From positions 1,054,001-1,118,000 of the forward strand of contig NZ_CP150452.1 in assembly GCF_051307045.1 (NCBI RefSeq): a DNA stretch of 64,000 bases, given 5' to 3'. Every line of letters starts with the position of its first letter. Positions within the stretch are counted from its first letter, which is position 1. Positions 27,403 to 35,979 of this stretch are shown piece after piece. A program made the translations under genes and the position numbers. The notes beneath the pieces are model-generated. The model ran no database searches and was not told the DNA's origin. It was given only the letters and a program-made list of their open reading frames with translations. This stretch comes from Dryocola sp031988645 (lineage in GTDB: Bacteria; Pseudomonadota; Gammaproteobacteria; Enterobacterales; Enterobacteriaceae).

Positions 27403-27896
27403 TCGCCTGCCTCTTTAAGGGTGTGTGCCAGAAGACGAAACGCGTTGACCTGCTCCGTTAGCAGCCGGCGGTGTTCGTCTCGTCCGAGGAAAATTTTAAA
27501 CATCGCGCTGCCCGCGGCGTTAAAAAAGAGGATAGAGGCAGTGTCCATAGCCATAAACTTGCGTTCGACCAGTGCGATATGCGTGCAGTTTTCCGCTTTG
27601 ATATGGCCCGTCATCCCCTTCTTGCCGCGCAGGTTGAAATAGCCGTGGCGATGGAAGCCGGAAGGCAGCTCGCCGGTGAACTCCAGAATCACGTCGGCCG
27701 TGTGCACAAGGGTCGTGACGTTGCCCCACTCGCACACGCTATCCCAGACGGTATCGAACTTATCGCCTTCCGCCAGCGTATGCGAAGGCAGGTTTTTCAC
27801 CACCTCCAGCAGCGTGACGCCGTACCGCCCGGCAATGGCTTCAAGGGTGCCATCCGGCTCGGTTTTTAAAAAATCCTTAAGAGAGACATGGCTCAT
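27399..27896 (-). CDS. hutX: ChuX/HutX-like cytosolic heme-binding protein
   Basis: 165-residue protein of the ChuX/HutX family, which binds and traffics heme in the cytoplasm and accepts anaerobilin pathway intermediates. The ATG at 27896 (MSHVSLKDFLKTEPDGTLEAIA) is preceded by AAAGGAG; a TTG one codon earlier is less likely. Family features: LEAIAGRYGVTLLEVVKNLP, the FHRHGYFNLRGKKGMTGHIK core and HIALVERKFMAMDTASILFFN. Overlaps chuY by four bases. Confidence 0.92.
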   Translation of the reverse strand: MSHVSLKDFLKTEPDGTLEAIAGRYGVTLLEVVKNLPSHTLAEGDKFDTVWDSVCEWGNVTTLVHTADVILEFTGELPSGFHRHGYFNLRGKKGMTGHIKAENCTHIALVERKFMAMDTASILFFNAAGSAMFKIFLGRDEHRRLLTEQVNAFRLLAHTLKEAGE

Positions 27897-27908
27897 CAAC
27901 GACTCCTT

Positions 27909-29252
27909 TTATGGTTTATCGGCCACGATGCGTGGCGTATTCAGTTGCTCAATCAGTTCCTGTAAAGACTGCAAAATGTTGCTGGCCCAGAAGCGCCCCT
28001 CGCGGGTTAAGCGCATGCAGGTCGAGGCGTCTTTTGTCAGTCCCGCCTGGCGCCATTGTTCAAGCAGCGGCGTAAGGTCCGCCGCGCGGGGCGTGAGTTC
28101 ATCAAGCGGGATACGTGCGGTTTCGACGCCCGCCTGCAGGCTGTGCCGCCATTGAAAGCCGCGATCCTGGGTCTGCGTCATCATCATGAGCGGCTTTCTG
28201 CCGGCGGCGATGGACTCGTGCCAGGCGTTAAGATTGCGCTCCACCATCCACGACCAGCCGTTCACCGCGCCGCCCGCGCCGGAGCCGAACGCCAGGCAAT
28301 CCGCGCCCTGCTTGATCAGCAGGTTATAAAGGTTGCGCTCGCGGGTGGTGCGCGCCCAGTGGCTGTTGCTGATGCAGCGCCAGCCCGCGGCGTCCATAAA
28401 CTCACAGCCCTGCAGGTAGAGATCGCGCCGCTCGGCGGGGGAAGGGACGGCGACGCGCTCTGCGGCGACGGCTTTGCCTAGCGGGGTCTGGGGCAGCAGG
28501 TTGAGCGCGTAAAGATCGACGCCGTCAAGGCCGATCTCGCGGGCAATTCTCAGATCCTCGCCCCACAGGGCGGCGTTCTGTCCCGGCAGGCCAAACAGCA
28601 GATCGCAGACCACCGCCGCGCGGTCGCGCCGCACCAGCCCTTCCATAAAGGCGGCCGCCGTCGGGCCGTCGGAGGTGCGGGCCATTTTTTTGCGGATTTT
28701 GCTGTTAAATGACTGAATGCCGATGGAGAAACGGTTGGCGCCCGCATCCAGGCAGGCGTCGATGCGGTTATCATCAAAATTCAGCACCCGCCCTTCGATG
28801 GTGATTTCGCAGTCCGGCGCCAGGGGCAGCCGCGCGCGCAGGGCGGTAATGATGCGTCCCAGGTCGCGCGCCGACAGCGCCGAGGGCGTTCCGCCGCCGA
28901 AATAGACCGCATGAACCGGGGCCGACTGATGCAATGCGCAGTCGGCCTCCATTTCGATTTCACGCAGCAGCGCATCGGTATAGCTGGCGCAGCGATCCTC
29001 TTCATAGCGGTTCTGGTAGAAGCCACAGAAGGTGCAGTGGGTGGCGCAAAAAGGGATATGCAGATAGACAAGCCGCTTGCGGGCGGGAGCGGCCCGGCTA
29101 ATCAGCTCCTGCCAGCTACTCTGCAGCGCCTCTTTCGCCACCGGCGCCGCGCCGCGCCAGGGCATGGTGGCGTGGCGATCCTTAAACGGCTGCCCGCCTG
29201 CCTGCGCAAAATGCGGGCTTAAATCGAGTGTTGTTGAGGTCGTGACAATCAT
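27909..29252 (-). CDS. hutW: ChuW/HutW-like radical SAM heme methyltransferase (anaerobilin synthase)
   Basis: 447-residue HemW/HemN-type radical SAM protein. ChuW opens the heme ring anaerobically, releasing iron and forming anaerobilin. The [4Fe-4S] motif is clear: HIPFCATHCTFCGFYQNR (CxxxCxxC, residues ~71-80), followed by the SAM-binding GGGTPSAL and the IGIQSFNSKIRKKMART segment. A C-terminal winged-helix-like region follows. It lies between hmuT and hutX, as in the chu locus. No ChuS-type heme oxygenase-like gene is nearby, so this would be the only visible heme-degrading route here. Confidence 0.93.
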   Translation of the reverse strand: MIVTTSTTLDLSPHFAQAGGQPFKDRHATMPWRGAAPVAKEALQSSWQELISRAAPARKRLVYLHIPFCATHCTFCGFYQNRYEEDRCASYTDALLREIEMEADCALHQSAPVHAVYFGGGTPSALSARDLGRIITALRARLPLAPDCEITIEGRVLNFDDNRIDACLDAGANRFSIGIQSFNSKIRKKMARTSDGPTAAAFMEGLVRRDRAAVVCDLLFGLPGQNAALWGEDLRIAREIGLDGVDLYALNLLPQTPLGKAVAAERVAVPSPAERRDLYLQGCEFMDAAGWRCISNSHWARTTRERNLYNLLIKQGADCLAFGSGAGGAVNGWSWMVERNLNAWHESIAAGRKPLMMMTQTQDRGFQWRHSLQAGVETARIPLDELTPRAADLTPLLEQWRQAGLTKDASTCMRLTREGRFWASNILQSLQELIEQLNTPRIVADKP

Positions 29253-29277
29253 TAAAACACCAAATCCTTCTGTCTGT

Positions 29278-30084
29278 TCAGAGCTGGCGATGCAGTATTT
29301 CTACGGCATCGGCAACGCGTGGCCCCATGCCCAGAATCAGCGCCTGGTCGATGACGATAATGCGTTTGTTTTTCCAGGCGGCGGTATGGGTGACGCCCGC
29401 GACGGCGCCAAGGCGGGAGATATCGCCCTGAACCATTTCGCTGGTCACGATAATGACCTCCGGGTTGGCGGCGATAAGGGCTTCCGCGCCGTAGCTTTTA
29501 TACTGCGCGTGGGTGGCGATGTTGCGCGCCCCGGCAAGGGTAAGAATGGCGTCCGCCACGCTGCCTTTACCGGCCACCTGCGGCGCGCTGCCGCCGGCGG
29601 AGAGGATAAACATCGCGCGGACGGGCCGGCGGTTCGCCTGCTTCACCTGTTCGAGCCGCTGGCGAATGTTATTCACCAGCTCGTCGCCTTTTTCCACGAC
29701 GTGGAGCGCCTTCGCCAGCGTGTGAATATTGGCGAACAACTGCTCAGGCGTCGCCGGCACCCGCGGCAGGGTGATGACGTCTATCTTCCGCGAGCGAAGC
29801 TGCTCCAGCACCACGGCGGGACCGGCGTCCTGCCAGGTGATAAAGGTATCGGGATGCAGCGACAAAATGCCTTCACTGCTGAGCTGCTTCCAGTAGCCGA
29901 TATGCGGCAGGGATGCGGTTTCCGGCGGCCAGGAGGTGGTTTCATCCACCCCCGCGACGCGCCCGCCCGCGCCAAGGGCATAGATAATTTCCGTCAGCGA
30001 CCCGCCTGCCGTCACAATTCGCTCGCCGGCCTGCGCCACGGCGGCGGCGCAGAAGATCAGGCATCCGCAGAAAAGTTTTTTCAT
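29278..30084 (-). CDS. hmuT: Periplasmic heme-binding protein (HmuT/ChuT)
   Basis: Substrate-binding protein of the heme ABC importer. The start MKKLFCGCLIFCAAAVAQAGER at 30084 gives a cleavable signal peptide (AQA-GE); an in-frame ATG at 30099 adds five residues inside the upstream gene. Body: RIVTAGGSLTEIIYALGAGGRVAGVDETTSWPPE, the PHIGYWKQLSSEGILSLHPD segment typical of HmuT proteins, and a C-terminal lobe ending in RVADAVEILHRQL. About 268 residues. Follows the receptor gene directly. Confidence 0.93.
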   Translation of the reverse strand: MKKLFCGCLIFCAAAVAQAGERIVTAGGSLTEIIYALGAGGRVAGVDETTSWPPETASLPHIGYWKQLSSEGILSLHPDTFITWQDAGPAVVLEQLRSRKIDVITLPRVPATPEQLFANIHTLAKALHVVEKGDELVNNIRQRLEQVKQANRRPVRAMFILSAGGSAPQVAGKGSVADAILTLAGARNIATHAQYKSYGAEALIAANPEVIIVTSEMVQGDISRLGAVAGVTHTAAWKNKRIIVIDQALILGMGPRVADAVEILHRQL

Positions 30085-30086
30085 GC

Positions 30087-32231
30087 TCAGAATTTCCATA
30101 CGAAGCCCGCCGCCGCGTTAAAGCCCGCCGCCGGTATGGATTCGTGCGCGGTTTGGTAACGTTTGTCGGTCAGGTTGTTGAGCGCCAGGTTGACCTGATA
30201 CCGATCCTGTGGGCCGAACTCGGTGTTAAAGGCGAGGTTAAGCGTGGCCCAGCCCGGATAGCGGATTTCGCTGGCGCTGGTTTTATCCGAAGCGCCTGAG
30301 GCCGCACGCACGAAGAGATCGGAGGTGACGTTCAGGGCGTTGAGGATCAGGGTGTGCTTCACGCCGGCGCGGCCGTTAAGCAGCGGTTCGCCGGTATCCC
30401 ACGTCGCGATCGCGCCGCTTTCATACTGACGGCGCAAAATATTGCCGCTCAGGTAAGGGGAGACGGCCCAGCCGTTGTATTCGGCGGTCAGCTCCATACC
30501 CCAGGTTTTGGCGCGGTCAATATTGTCGTAGAAGTAATAGCCGTTACGGGAGGCGTTCACGTTGCCGTTACAGACGCCCTGGCCGGCGCAGGCGACGGAG
30601 GCGATATAATCTTTGGCTGCGGAATAGTAGACCGCGCCATCGATAACCCACAGGTTGCCGTTATAGCGCGCGCCCAGCTCGTAGTTATTCGAGTGTTCGG
30701 CCTGCAGGCCCGGGTTGCCGTAGGTTATTCCGCCGCCCGCCGAGGTTTGCATAAATAGCTGGCTCAGCGTCGGGAAGACATAGCCCTGGGCAAAGGCGAG
30801 ACGAAGCTCAAGGTTATCGAAGCCCGAGTAGCGCAGGCCGGTAGAGGTGACCAGCTCGTTATCATGGGCGGAATCGTAAGGCAGCGAGGTGTAGGCGACG
30901 CCTGATACGCTGGTCGTCGCGTTATCGCTGCCGGTGAGCTTAGAGGAGAGCCAGTACTGGCGGGCGCCGAGCGTCCAGCGCCAGTCATCGGCGAACTTCC
31001 AGTCGTTCTGGGCAAAAATCGACGTATTGCTTTGTTCCGATTCGTTATACCCGCGCGTCCAGGTCTCGGTGTCAAAGAAGCCGGTCGCCGCGGTCTGCCG
31101 CGTATAGCCGGTTGAGTTTTGCTTAACTTTGTCATGCTGATAGTGCGCGCCGACGACCAGGCTGTTGTCGGCAGGCAATGAGAAGTCGCTTTGCAGCGTC
31201 ACGCCCTGGGTGTACTGCTTGTCGTTGCTGCGGGTCTGATTGCGCACGCTCAGCGCCTGGATCGCCGGGCTTGGGATCGGCTGGGTGGTCGCCACTTCAT
31301 TTTCAAACGTCCTCGCGATCGTCTGGTTATAGGCGTCGAGATGGATTTTTTTCAGCAGCTCGCCGTCGAGGTCATAGTCATAAAACAGACCGATCTTTTC
31401 GCGCTCAAGCTTTGGAATTTTCACGCTGAAAGCGTCGTACTGGTTATCGGCGTCCTCAAACCAGGTCTGGGTGGCAAGCTTATAGCGATCGAGGCTCAGG
31501 CCGATTTTCTGGCGATCGATATTGTACCCCAGCCATAATCCCTGCCCGTTATTGCGGAAACTGGTGTTCGGCAGGCGCCCGTCCGGCGTATCGCGGTTGC
31601 CCTGATCGGAATAGCTGCCGTTAAGACGGTAGTCGAGCTGCCCGATGCTGCCCCAGGCGGCGGCCGACTCTTCCCAGCCCGCCGTGGCGGAGTTGTAAAC
31701 CGCTTTGACCAGGCCGCCGAGCGGCTTGTCGCCCCCTTTTTTGGTGATAAAGTTCACCACGCCGCCGATCGCCTGCGAACCGTAAAGCACGGAGTAGGGG
31801 CCTTTGACCACTTCGATGCGCTCGAGGGCGGATTCGTCAATCAGCAGCCCCGCGCCGTAGTTTTGCCCGGCGCGCTGGTAGGTCACCTCCTGGCCGTCGA
31901 TCAGGATCAGCACGCGGGAGGAGGCCTCGCCGCGGATGCGGATCTGCCTGCGCCCCGCCAGCGCGTTATCGGTGACTTCAACGCCGGGAATATCCTGCAG
32001 ATCGTCTGCAATCGCGGTGCTGGTGGAGGTTTCCAGCTTCTCCCGGTTAAGCACCTGAAGGGTTGCCGGGCTTTCCCAGAGGCTGCTTTCTGCACGGCTG
32101 GCGGTCACCACCAGCGTATCTTCGCCTTCGGCCTGAGTTTGTGCTGTGGCAGCAGGCGCGGCGGCGGCACCGGCAATAAAAATCGACAGAGCGGTAAGCG
32201 TAAACCGCCCCTGGCAAGTCCTTGTCATCAT
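30087..32231 (-). CDS. TonB-dependent outer-membrane heme/siderophore receptor
   Basis: 714-residue TonB-dependent receptor with signal peptide (cleavage near ATAQTQAEG), TonB box-like DTLVVTASR, plug domain (IPGVEVTDNALAGRRQIRIRG...GGVVNFITKKGG) and a 22-strand-type barrel ending in the aromatic ...AAGFVWKF. As first gene of a heme operon it is probably a hemin receptor (ChuA/HmuR/HutA role). It is longer than ChuA, and the usual FRAP/NPNL signature is only partly visible (YGNPGLQAEHS), so substrate is inferred from context. A Fur box lies upstream. Confidence 0.88.
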   Translation of the reverse strand: MMTRTCQGRFTLTALSIFIAGAAAAPAATAQTQAEGEDTLVVTASRAESSLWESPATLQVLNREKLETSTSTAIADDLQDIPGVEVTDNALAGRRQIRIRGEASSRVLILIDGQEVTYQRAGQNYGAGLLIDESALERIEVVKGPYSVLYGSQAIGGVVNFITKKGGDKPLGGLVKAVYNSATAGWEESAAAWGSIGQLDYRLNGSYSDQGNRDTPDGRLPNTSFRNNGQGLWLGYNIDRQKIGLSLDRYKLATQTWFEDADNQYDAFSVKIPKLEREKIGLFYDYDLDGELLKKIHLDAYNQTIARTFENEVATTQPIPSPAIQALSVRNQTRSNDKQYTQGVTLQSDFSLPADNSLVVGAHYQHDKVKQNSTGYTRQTAATGFFDTETWTRGYNESEQSNTSIFAQNDWKFADDWRWTLGARQYWLSSKLTGSDNATTSVSGVAYTSLPYDSAHDNELVTSTGLRYSGFDNLELRLAFAQGYVFPTLSQLFMQTSAGGGITYGNPGLQAEHSNNYELGARYNGNLWVIDGAVYYSAAKDYIASVACAGQGVCNGNVNASRNGYYFYDNIDRAKTWGMELTAEYNGWAVSPYLSGNILRRQYESGAIATWDTGEPLLNGRAGVKHTLILNALNVTSDLFVRAASGASDKTSASEIRYPGWATLNLAFNTEFGPQDRYQVNLALNNLTDKRYQTAHESIPAAGFNAAAGFVWKF

Positions 32232-32538
32232 AAATGCAAACCTTATTATTAATGATAATCACTATCATTTGCATTTATATAAAATCGCACGGCCCGGCGT
32301 CCAGCGTTTAAGGTGTAAAGGAAATGCATCTTTGATGCAGGTCAATTTCTCACGGTGCGTAAGCATTTTTTTGTGATGAGTATCACAGTTAAAAAATAAG
32401 CCTGCAAAACTAACCCTTTGAGTTAATGAGGTTATTTTGTTTACGCCAGGCTAAATGTTCAGGACAGGTTGGTTCCTGCTTCACAGCCCTTACAATAGAG
32501 ATGCGCAAGTTAAAAAAGCCGGGCGGCGAGGGGAAAAG
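32232..32538. other. Divergent control region between the heme operon and cueR
   Basis: 307 bp without a gene. It is AT-rich at the heme-operon side with the Fur box, then a stretch with no recognisable gene before cueR. A long in-frame extension upstream of cueR is open but has no family support. Confidence 0.6.
32249..32270 (-). promoter_or_regulatory. Fur box of the heme uptake operon
   Basis: AATGATAATCACTATCATT is a near-perfect inverted repeat matching the 19-bp Fur consensus (GATAATGATAATCATTATC type), ~20 bp upstream of the receptor start. It predicts iron repression of the seven-gene operon. Confidence 0.92.
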
Positions 32539-32940
32539 ATGAATATCAGCGACGTGGCGAAAAAAACCGGGTTAACCAGTAAAGCTATCCGTTTTTACGA
32601 AGAGAAGGGGGTGGTGACCGCGCCGTTTCGTTCCGAAAACGGCTACCGGACCTATACGCAAAAACACCTTGATGAGCTTACCTTGCTGCGCCAGGCGCGC
32701 CAGGTAGGTTTTAATCTGGAAGAGTGTCGCGAACTGGTGAACCTGTTTAACAACCCCGCGCGCCATAGCGCGGACGTGAAAACCAGAACCCTGCAAAAAG
32801 TGGCGGAAATTGAAAACCATATCAGCGAGCTGCAGGCGATGCGCCGACAGCTGCTGGCGCTTGCGGACTCCTGCCCTGGCGACGACGGCGCCGACTGCCC
32901 GATTATCGACAACCTTGCCGGCTGCTGCCGCACGCGTTAG
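32539..32940 (+). CDS. cueR: CueR, Cu(I)-responsive MerR-family activator
   Basis: Activates copA and cueO on sensing Cu(I). The start MNISDVAKKTGLTSKAIRFYEE at 32539 gives 133 residues (E. coli 135). The HTH is at residues 1-25. The metal loop has the two cysteines eight residues apart (SCPGDDGADCPI, equivalent to Cys112/Cys120) and the C-terminus ends in GCCRTR. In E. coli glsA-ybaT separate copA from cueR; here the heme operon does. Confidence 0.95.
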   Translation: MNISDVAKKTGLTSKAIRFYEEKGVVTAPFRSENGYRTYTQKHLDELTLLRQARQVGFNLEECRELVNLFNNPARHSADVKTRTLQKVAEIENHISELQAMRRQLLALADSCPGDDGADCPIIDNLAGCCRTR

Positions 32941-32977
32941 GACAGGGCGAATAATCTAAGCGCACCCGCGAAGAAGG

Positions 32978-33424
32978 TTAAAGCGCCCGTATTTTCAGCG
33001 TGATGCCCTCGACGGCAACCACCACGACTTCCGTGCCCGCCGGCAAATCGCTGTCCGCCATCACCGGCCAGGAGCTGTCGGCCACCCGTATATGCCCGCG
33101 TCCGTTGACTAAAGTTGTCTCCAGACGCAGATGACGCCCCAGCAGCTGGTGTCCGCGCTGGTTCAGCACGTCGCCCGGCTCCTGCTGTTTGCGGGACGAC
33201 AGCCAGCGCCACCAGAGAAAGGCCGCCACCAGCGTCAGCAGGGCAAAGCTTACGCCCTGCCACTCCCAGCCCAGCGGCAAAATCCACACCAGCAGGCCCG
33301 TGACCACCGCCGCCACGCCGCTCCACAACAGGTAGCCGCTGGCGCCGAGCATTTCCGCCGCCAGCAGCAGGCCGCCCAGCGTCAGCCAGAAGACGTGCGG
33401 ATGGGTAAGCAGTAAGGCGATCAT
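32978..33424 (-). CDS. ybbJ: YbbJ, NfeD-like membrane protein
   Basis: 148-residue NfeD-family protein (E. coli YbbJ is 152): two to three N-terminal membrane segments (FWLTLGGLLLAAEMLG, GVAAVVTGLLVWILPLGW, FALLTLVAAFLWW), then a soluble OB-fold-type domain (LGRHLRLETTLVNGRGHIRVADSSW). Paired with qmcA as NfeD/stomatin partners usually are; the ybbJ start overlaps the qmcA stop by four bases. Confidence 0.93.
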   Translation of the reverse strand: MIALLLTHPHVFWLTLGGLLLAAEMLGASGYLLWSGVAAVVTGLLVWILPLGWEWQGVSFALLTLVAAFLWWRWLSSRKQQEPGDVLNQRGHQLLGRHLRLETTLVNGRGHIRVADSSWPVMADSDLPAGTEVVVVAVEGITLKIRAL

Positions 33425-34339
33425 TTTTTACGCTCGTTGCCGCTTTGCGCGATAAGTTCGCTGATGCCGGCAATAGAGCCCATCAGGCTGCTGGCATCCA
33501 GCGGCATCAGCACCACTTTGCTGTTATTCGCCGAGCCAATCTGTTGCAGCGCGTCGGTATATTTCTGCGCCACGAAGTAGTTCACCGCCTGAATATCGCC
33601 TTTGGCGATGGCTTCGGAAACCATCTGCGTAGCCCGCGCTTCCGCCTCGGCGCTACGTTCGCGGGCTTCCGCCTGCAGGAACGCCGACTGGCGTTCACCT
33701 TCGGCCTTCAGGATCTTCGACTGCTTCTCCCCCTCGGCCTTGACGATTTCCGCCTGGCGGATCCCTTCGGCTTCGAGGATATAGGCGCGTTTGGTTCGCT
33801 CAGCTTTCATCTGGGCATTCATCGCGTCAATCAGTTCAGCCGGCGGGCGCACGTCGCGGATCTCGATACGCGTGATCTTGATGCCCCAGGGATTGGTGGC
33901 TTCATCCACGATATGCAGCAGGCGTGTGTTGATGTTGTCACGCTGGGACAGCATCTCGTCAAGCTCCATAGAGCCGAGCACGGTACGGATGTTGGTCATG
34001 GTGAGGTTGATAATGGGCCAGCTCAAGATTGCTGACTTCATAAGCCGCGCGCGGCGCGTCGACGACCTGAATAAAACACACCGCGTCGATGGCGACGTTG
34101 GCGTTATCTTTGGAAATCACTTCCTGGGAAGGGATATCGAGTACCTGCTCCATCATGTTGATTTTACGGCCGATGCGGTCCATAAACGGCACCACAAGGC
34201 TTAAGCCCGGCATCAGGGTTTTGGTGTAACGGCCAAAGCGCTCCACGGTCCATTGGTAGCCCTGAGGGACGATTTTTACCCCGGCGCCGACGATTATCAG
34301 CGCGACGAGGATGAGTACGGGAATCACGATTAGCATCAA
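33421..34339 (-). pseudogene. qmcA: QmcA, SPFH/stomatin-family membrane protein (single +1 frameshift)
   Basis: SPFH protein associated with FtsH/HflKC membrane quality control. The N-terminal membrane anchor (MLIVIPVLILVALIIVGAGVKI) and first SPFH half read to ...AAYEVSNLELA. The second half (IINLTMTNIRTVLGSMELDEML ... coiled-coil KAEGEKQSKILKAEGERQ) is in another frame. The break is at 34015-34019 (+ strand GGGCC). Removing one base gives ...SNLELAIINLTMTNIR... and 305 residues, exactly the E. coli length. Operon with ybbJ. Likely an intact gene. Confidence 0.93.
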
Positions 34340-34607
34340 AAACCTCCTGGTTGTTTTACTGTTAGTTTACTCGCTGGCGCGCAAACATTCAGCGACTTCT
34401 GCATGCCGGATAAAAGAGACGGGTTAACGCTATTCAGGGCGGGTTAAATGCGCGAAAAAGGCGGCTTCGTTATTACATCCTGTATTAAGCCGGTCAAAAA
34501 TCTGAATTCAGGCGCAGGGTGCTGCGCAATATTTACACAGCTGCTCGTCGTGGCATACCCTCCCTCGCGAAGACGACAGTGAAATCTTATACAAGGAATG
34601 TATTACG

Positions 34608-35450
34608 ATGGCCGCTCTACAGCTTCCCTGCACCATATTCAGAACGCAAAAAGGGATGGACGATTACAACGCCGGCGATATGCGTTGCGGTGACTTAACC
34701 GAAGAACAATTAAAATCGCATTTTCGTTTATTTGATGTTTCCAGCAAAGTTGATCCTTACACGTTAACGAAAATGACGCCTTTTAATCATCCGTGGTCAG
34801 GTATTTCTGATAGCCGGATAGGGGGCGAAAAGGTTACTCGCCAGCAATGCGCCCGAATCCTTTTTGATGAATTCCGTTATTTATCCCGTTCATTTGCCGT
34901 TTACGGCCCTTACAGGTATCTGATTGAAAAGATGATCAACCATATGCAACATGGCAACGGTTCACCTTTTCGCGATATGGCGCTAAACAGGGCTTTGAAA
35001 GAGCATCTTATTAATGACGGAACAGATAACAGTACATTGCTGCGAATGAAAAAAATCTTTAACAAAAACATAGATTGGTTACAGAAAGGCTATCCATATG
35101 AAAATAAAGATGAATTAATGGATGCTATTCTCGGAGGAAGATTATCTAAATTTGACCGATTCCAGGATAATTTTAACGGAATGGGGATTACCGTACACGA
35201 TACGTGGGCAACGCATATCACTATAAAATCACTGCATATAGATAACGAGCGCTATCGTGCCGTTGTGCATTATAAAGTACAGGATCACTTTGGCCTTGAT
35301 AGCATCGATATTTCAAAAATTAAATTTAACCAGCTCCGTATTTTCCGTATCTGGTTTGTACTGCAACGGTACAACCAGTTTGGTTTTAAGCCCTTTATGA
35401 CCAATATGGAAGCTACTGTAGAGATTACCGGAGAGCGTAGTGAAAAGTAG
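34608..35450 (+). CDS. DUF3289 family protein (possible secreted toxin)
   Basis: 280-residue protein of the DUF3289 family, recognised from the conserved blocks NHPWSGISDSRIGGEKVTRQQCA, FDRFQDNFNGMGITVHDTWATHI and HYKVQDHFGLD...FRIWFVLQRYNQFGFKPF. No signal peptide. AT-richer than the flanking core genes, in the position of E. coli fetAB, so horizontally acquired. It is followed by a DUF943 membrane protein overlapping its end. Pairing with DUF943 suggests an effector-immunity module, but this is inference; no activity is known to me. Confidence 0.85.
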   Translation: MAALQLPCTIFRTQKGMDDYNAGDMRCGDLTEEQLKSHFRLFDVSSKVDPYTLTKMTPFNHPWSGISDSRIGGEKVTRQQCARILFDEFRYLSRSFAVYGPYRYLIEKMINHMQHGNGSPFRDMALNRALKEHLINDGTDNSTLLRMKKIFNKNIDWLQKGYPYENKDELMDAILGGRLSKFDRFQDNFNGMGITVHDTWATHITIKSLHIDNERYRAVVHYKVQDHFGLDSIDISKIKFNQLRIFRIWFVLQRYNQFGFKPFMTNMEATVEITGERSEK

Positions 35451-35892
35451 AATGAGTAAAATATCCTTTGTGCTGGCAGGCTGCGCTCTGCTCGTTTACT
35501 TCCTCTGGTTGTCGCTGCGTCCGGTGGAAATTATCGCTGTTCATCAGCGAAACAATTACAGTGATGTGTTGGTAAAAAACTTCCCTTTTACCGACCGGGG
35601 GAAAATCAACTGGTGGCTGAAAAATAAAGATTTTCTTAAAGAAAAATATGCTATCCCTAAACCCGCTTCGTACGGGAATTTTACTATTACCTTTTGGTTG
35701 TTCGGCGATGGTTATAAAGAAGAAGGGAAATATGACAGGCTGTGCTTTCATGATATGAAAACAAAAGAAAACTGCATTGAAAAGGACGCCGTATTTTCAG
35801 TCGATAAAAGTGAAAATCTGGGAATTGCGTTCACCGTATACGATGGAACTTATATTTTGAAGGGAAATGGCAACGTAGTGGAATATAAATAA
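35440..35892 (+). CDS. DUF943 family single-pass membrane protein (candidate immunity protein)
   Basis: 150 residues beginning at a GTG (35440) six bases after GGAGAG and overlapping the DUF3289 stop; an ATG at 35452 is an alternative. One N-terminal membrane segment (SFVLAGCALLVYFLWLSL) is followed by the DUF943 block RPVEIIAVHQRNNYSDVLVKNFPFTDRGKINWW and PKPASYGNFTITFWLFGDGYKE. Periplasmic orientation is likely. AT-rich like its partner. Function unknown; possibly neutralises the DUF3289 product. Confidence 0.85.
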   Translation: MKSRMSKISFVLAGCALLVYFLWLSLRPVEIIAVHQRNNYSDVLVKNFPFTDRGKINWWLKNKDFLKEKYAIPKPASYGNFTITFWLFGDGYKEEGKYDRLCFHDMKTKENCIEKDAVFSVDKSENLGIAFTVYDGTYILKGNGNVVEYK

Positions 35893-35979
35893 AAATTGCC
35901 TCTGGTGTTAAACCCCTGCCGGCTCCTTTTGCAGATTCCGTACAGGAGTTAATTATAAACTTACCAGCTGCTTTAGCTA

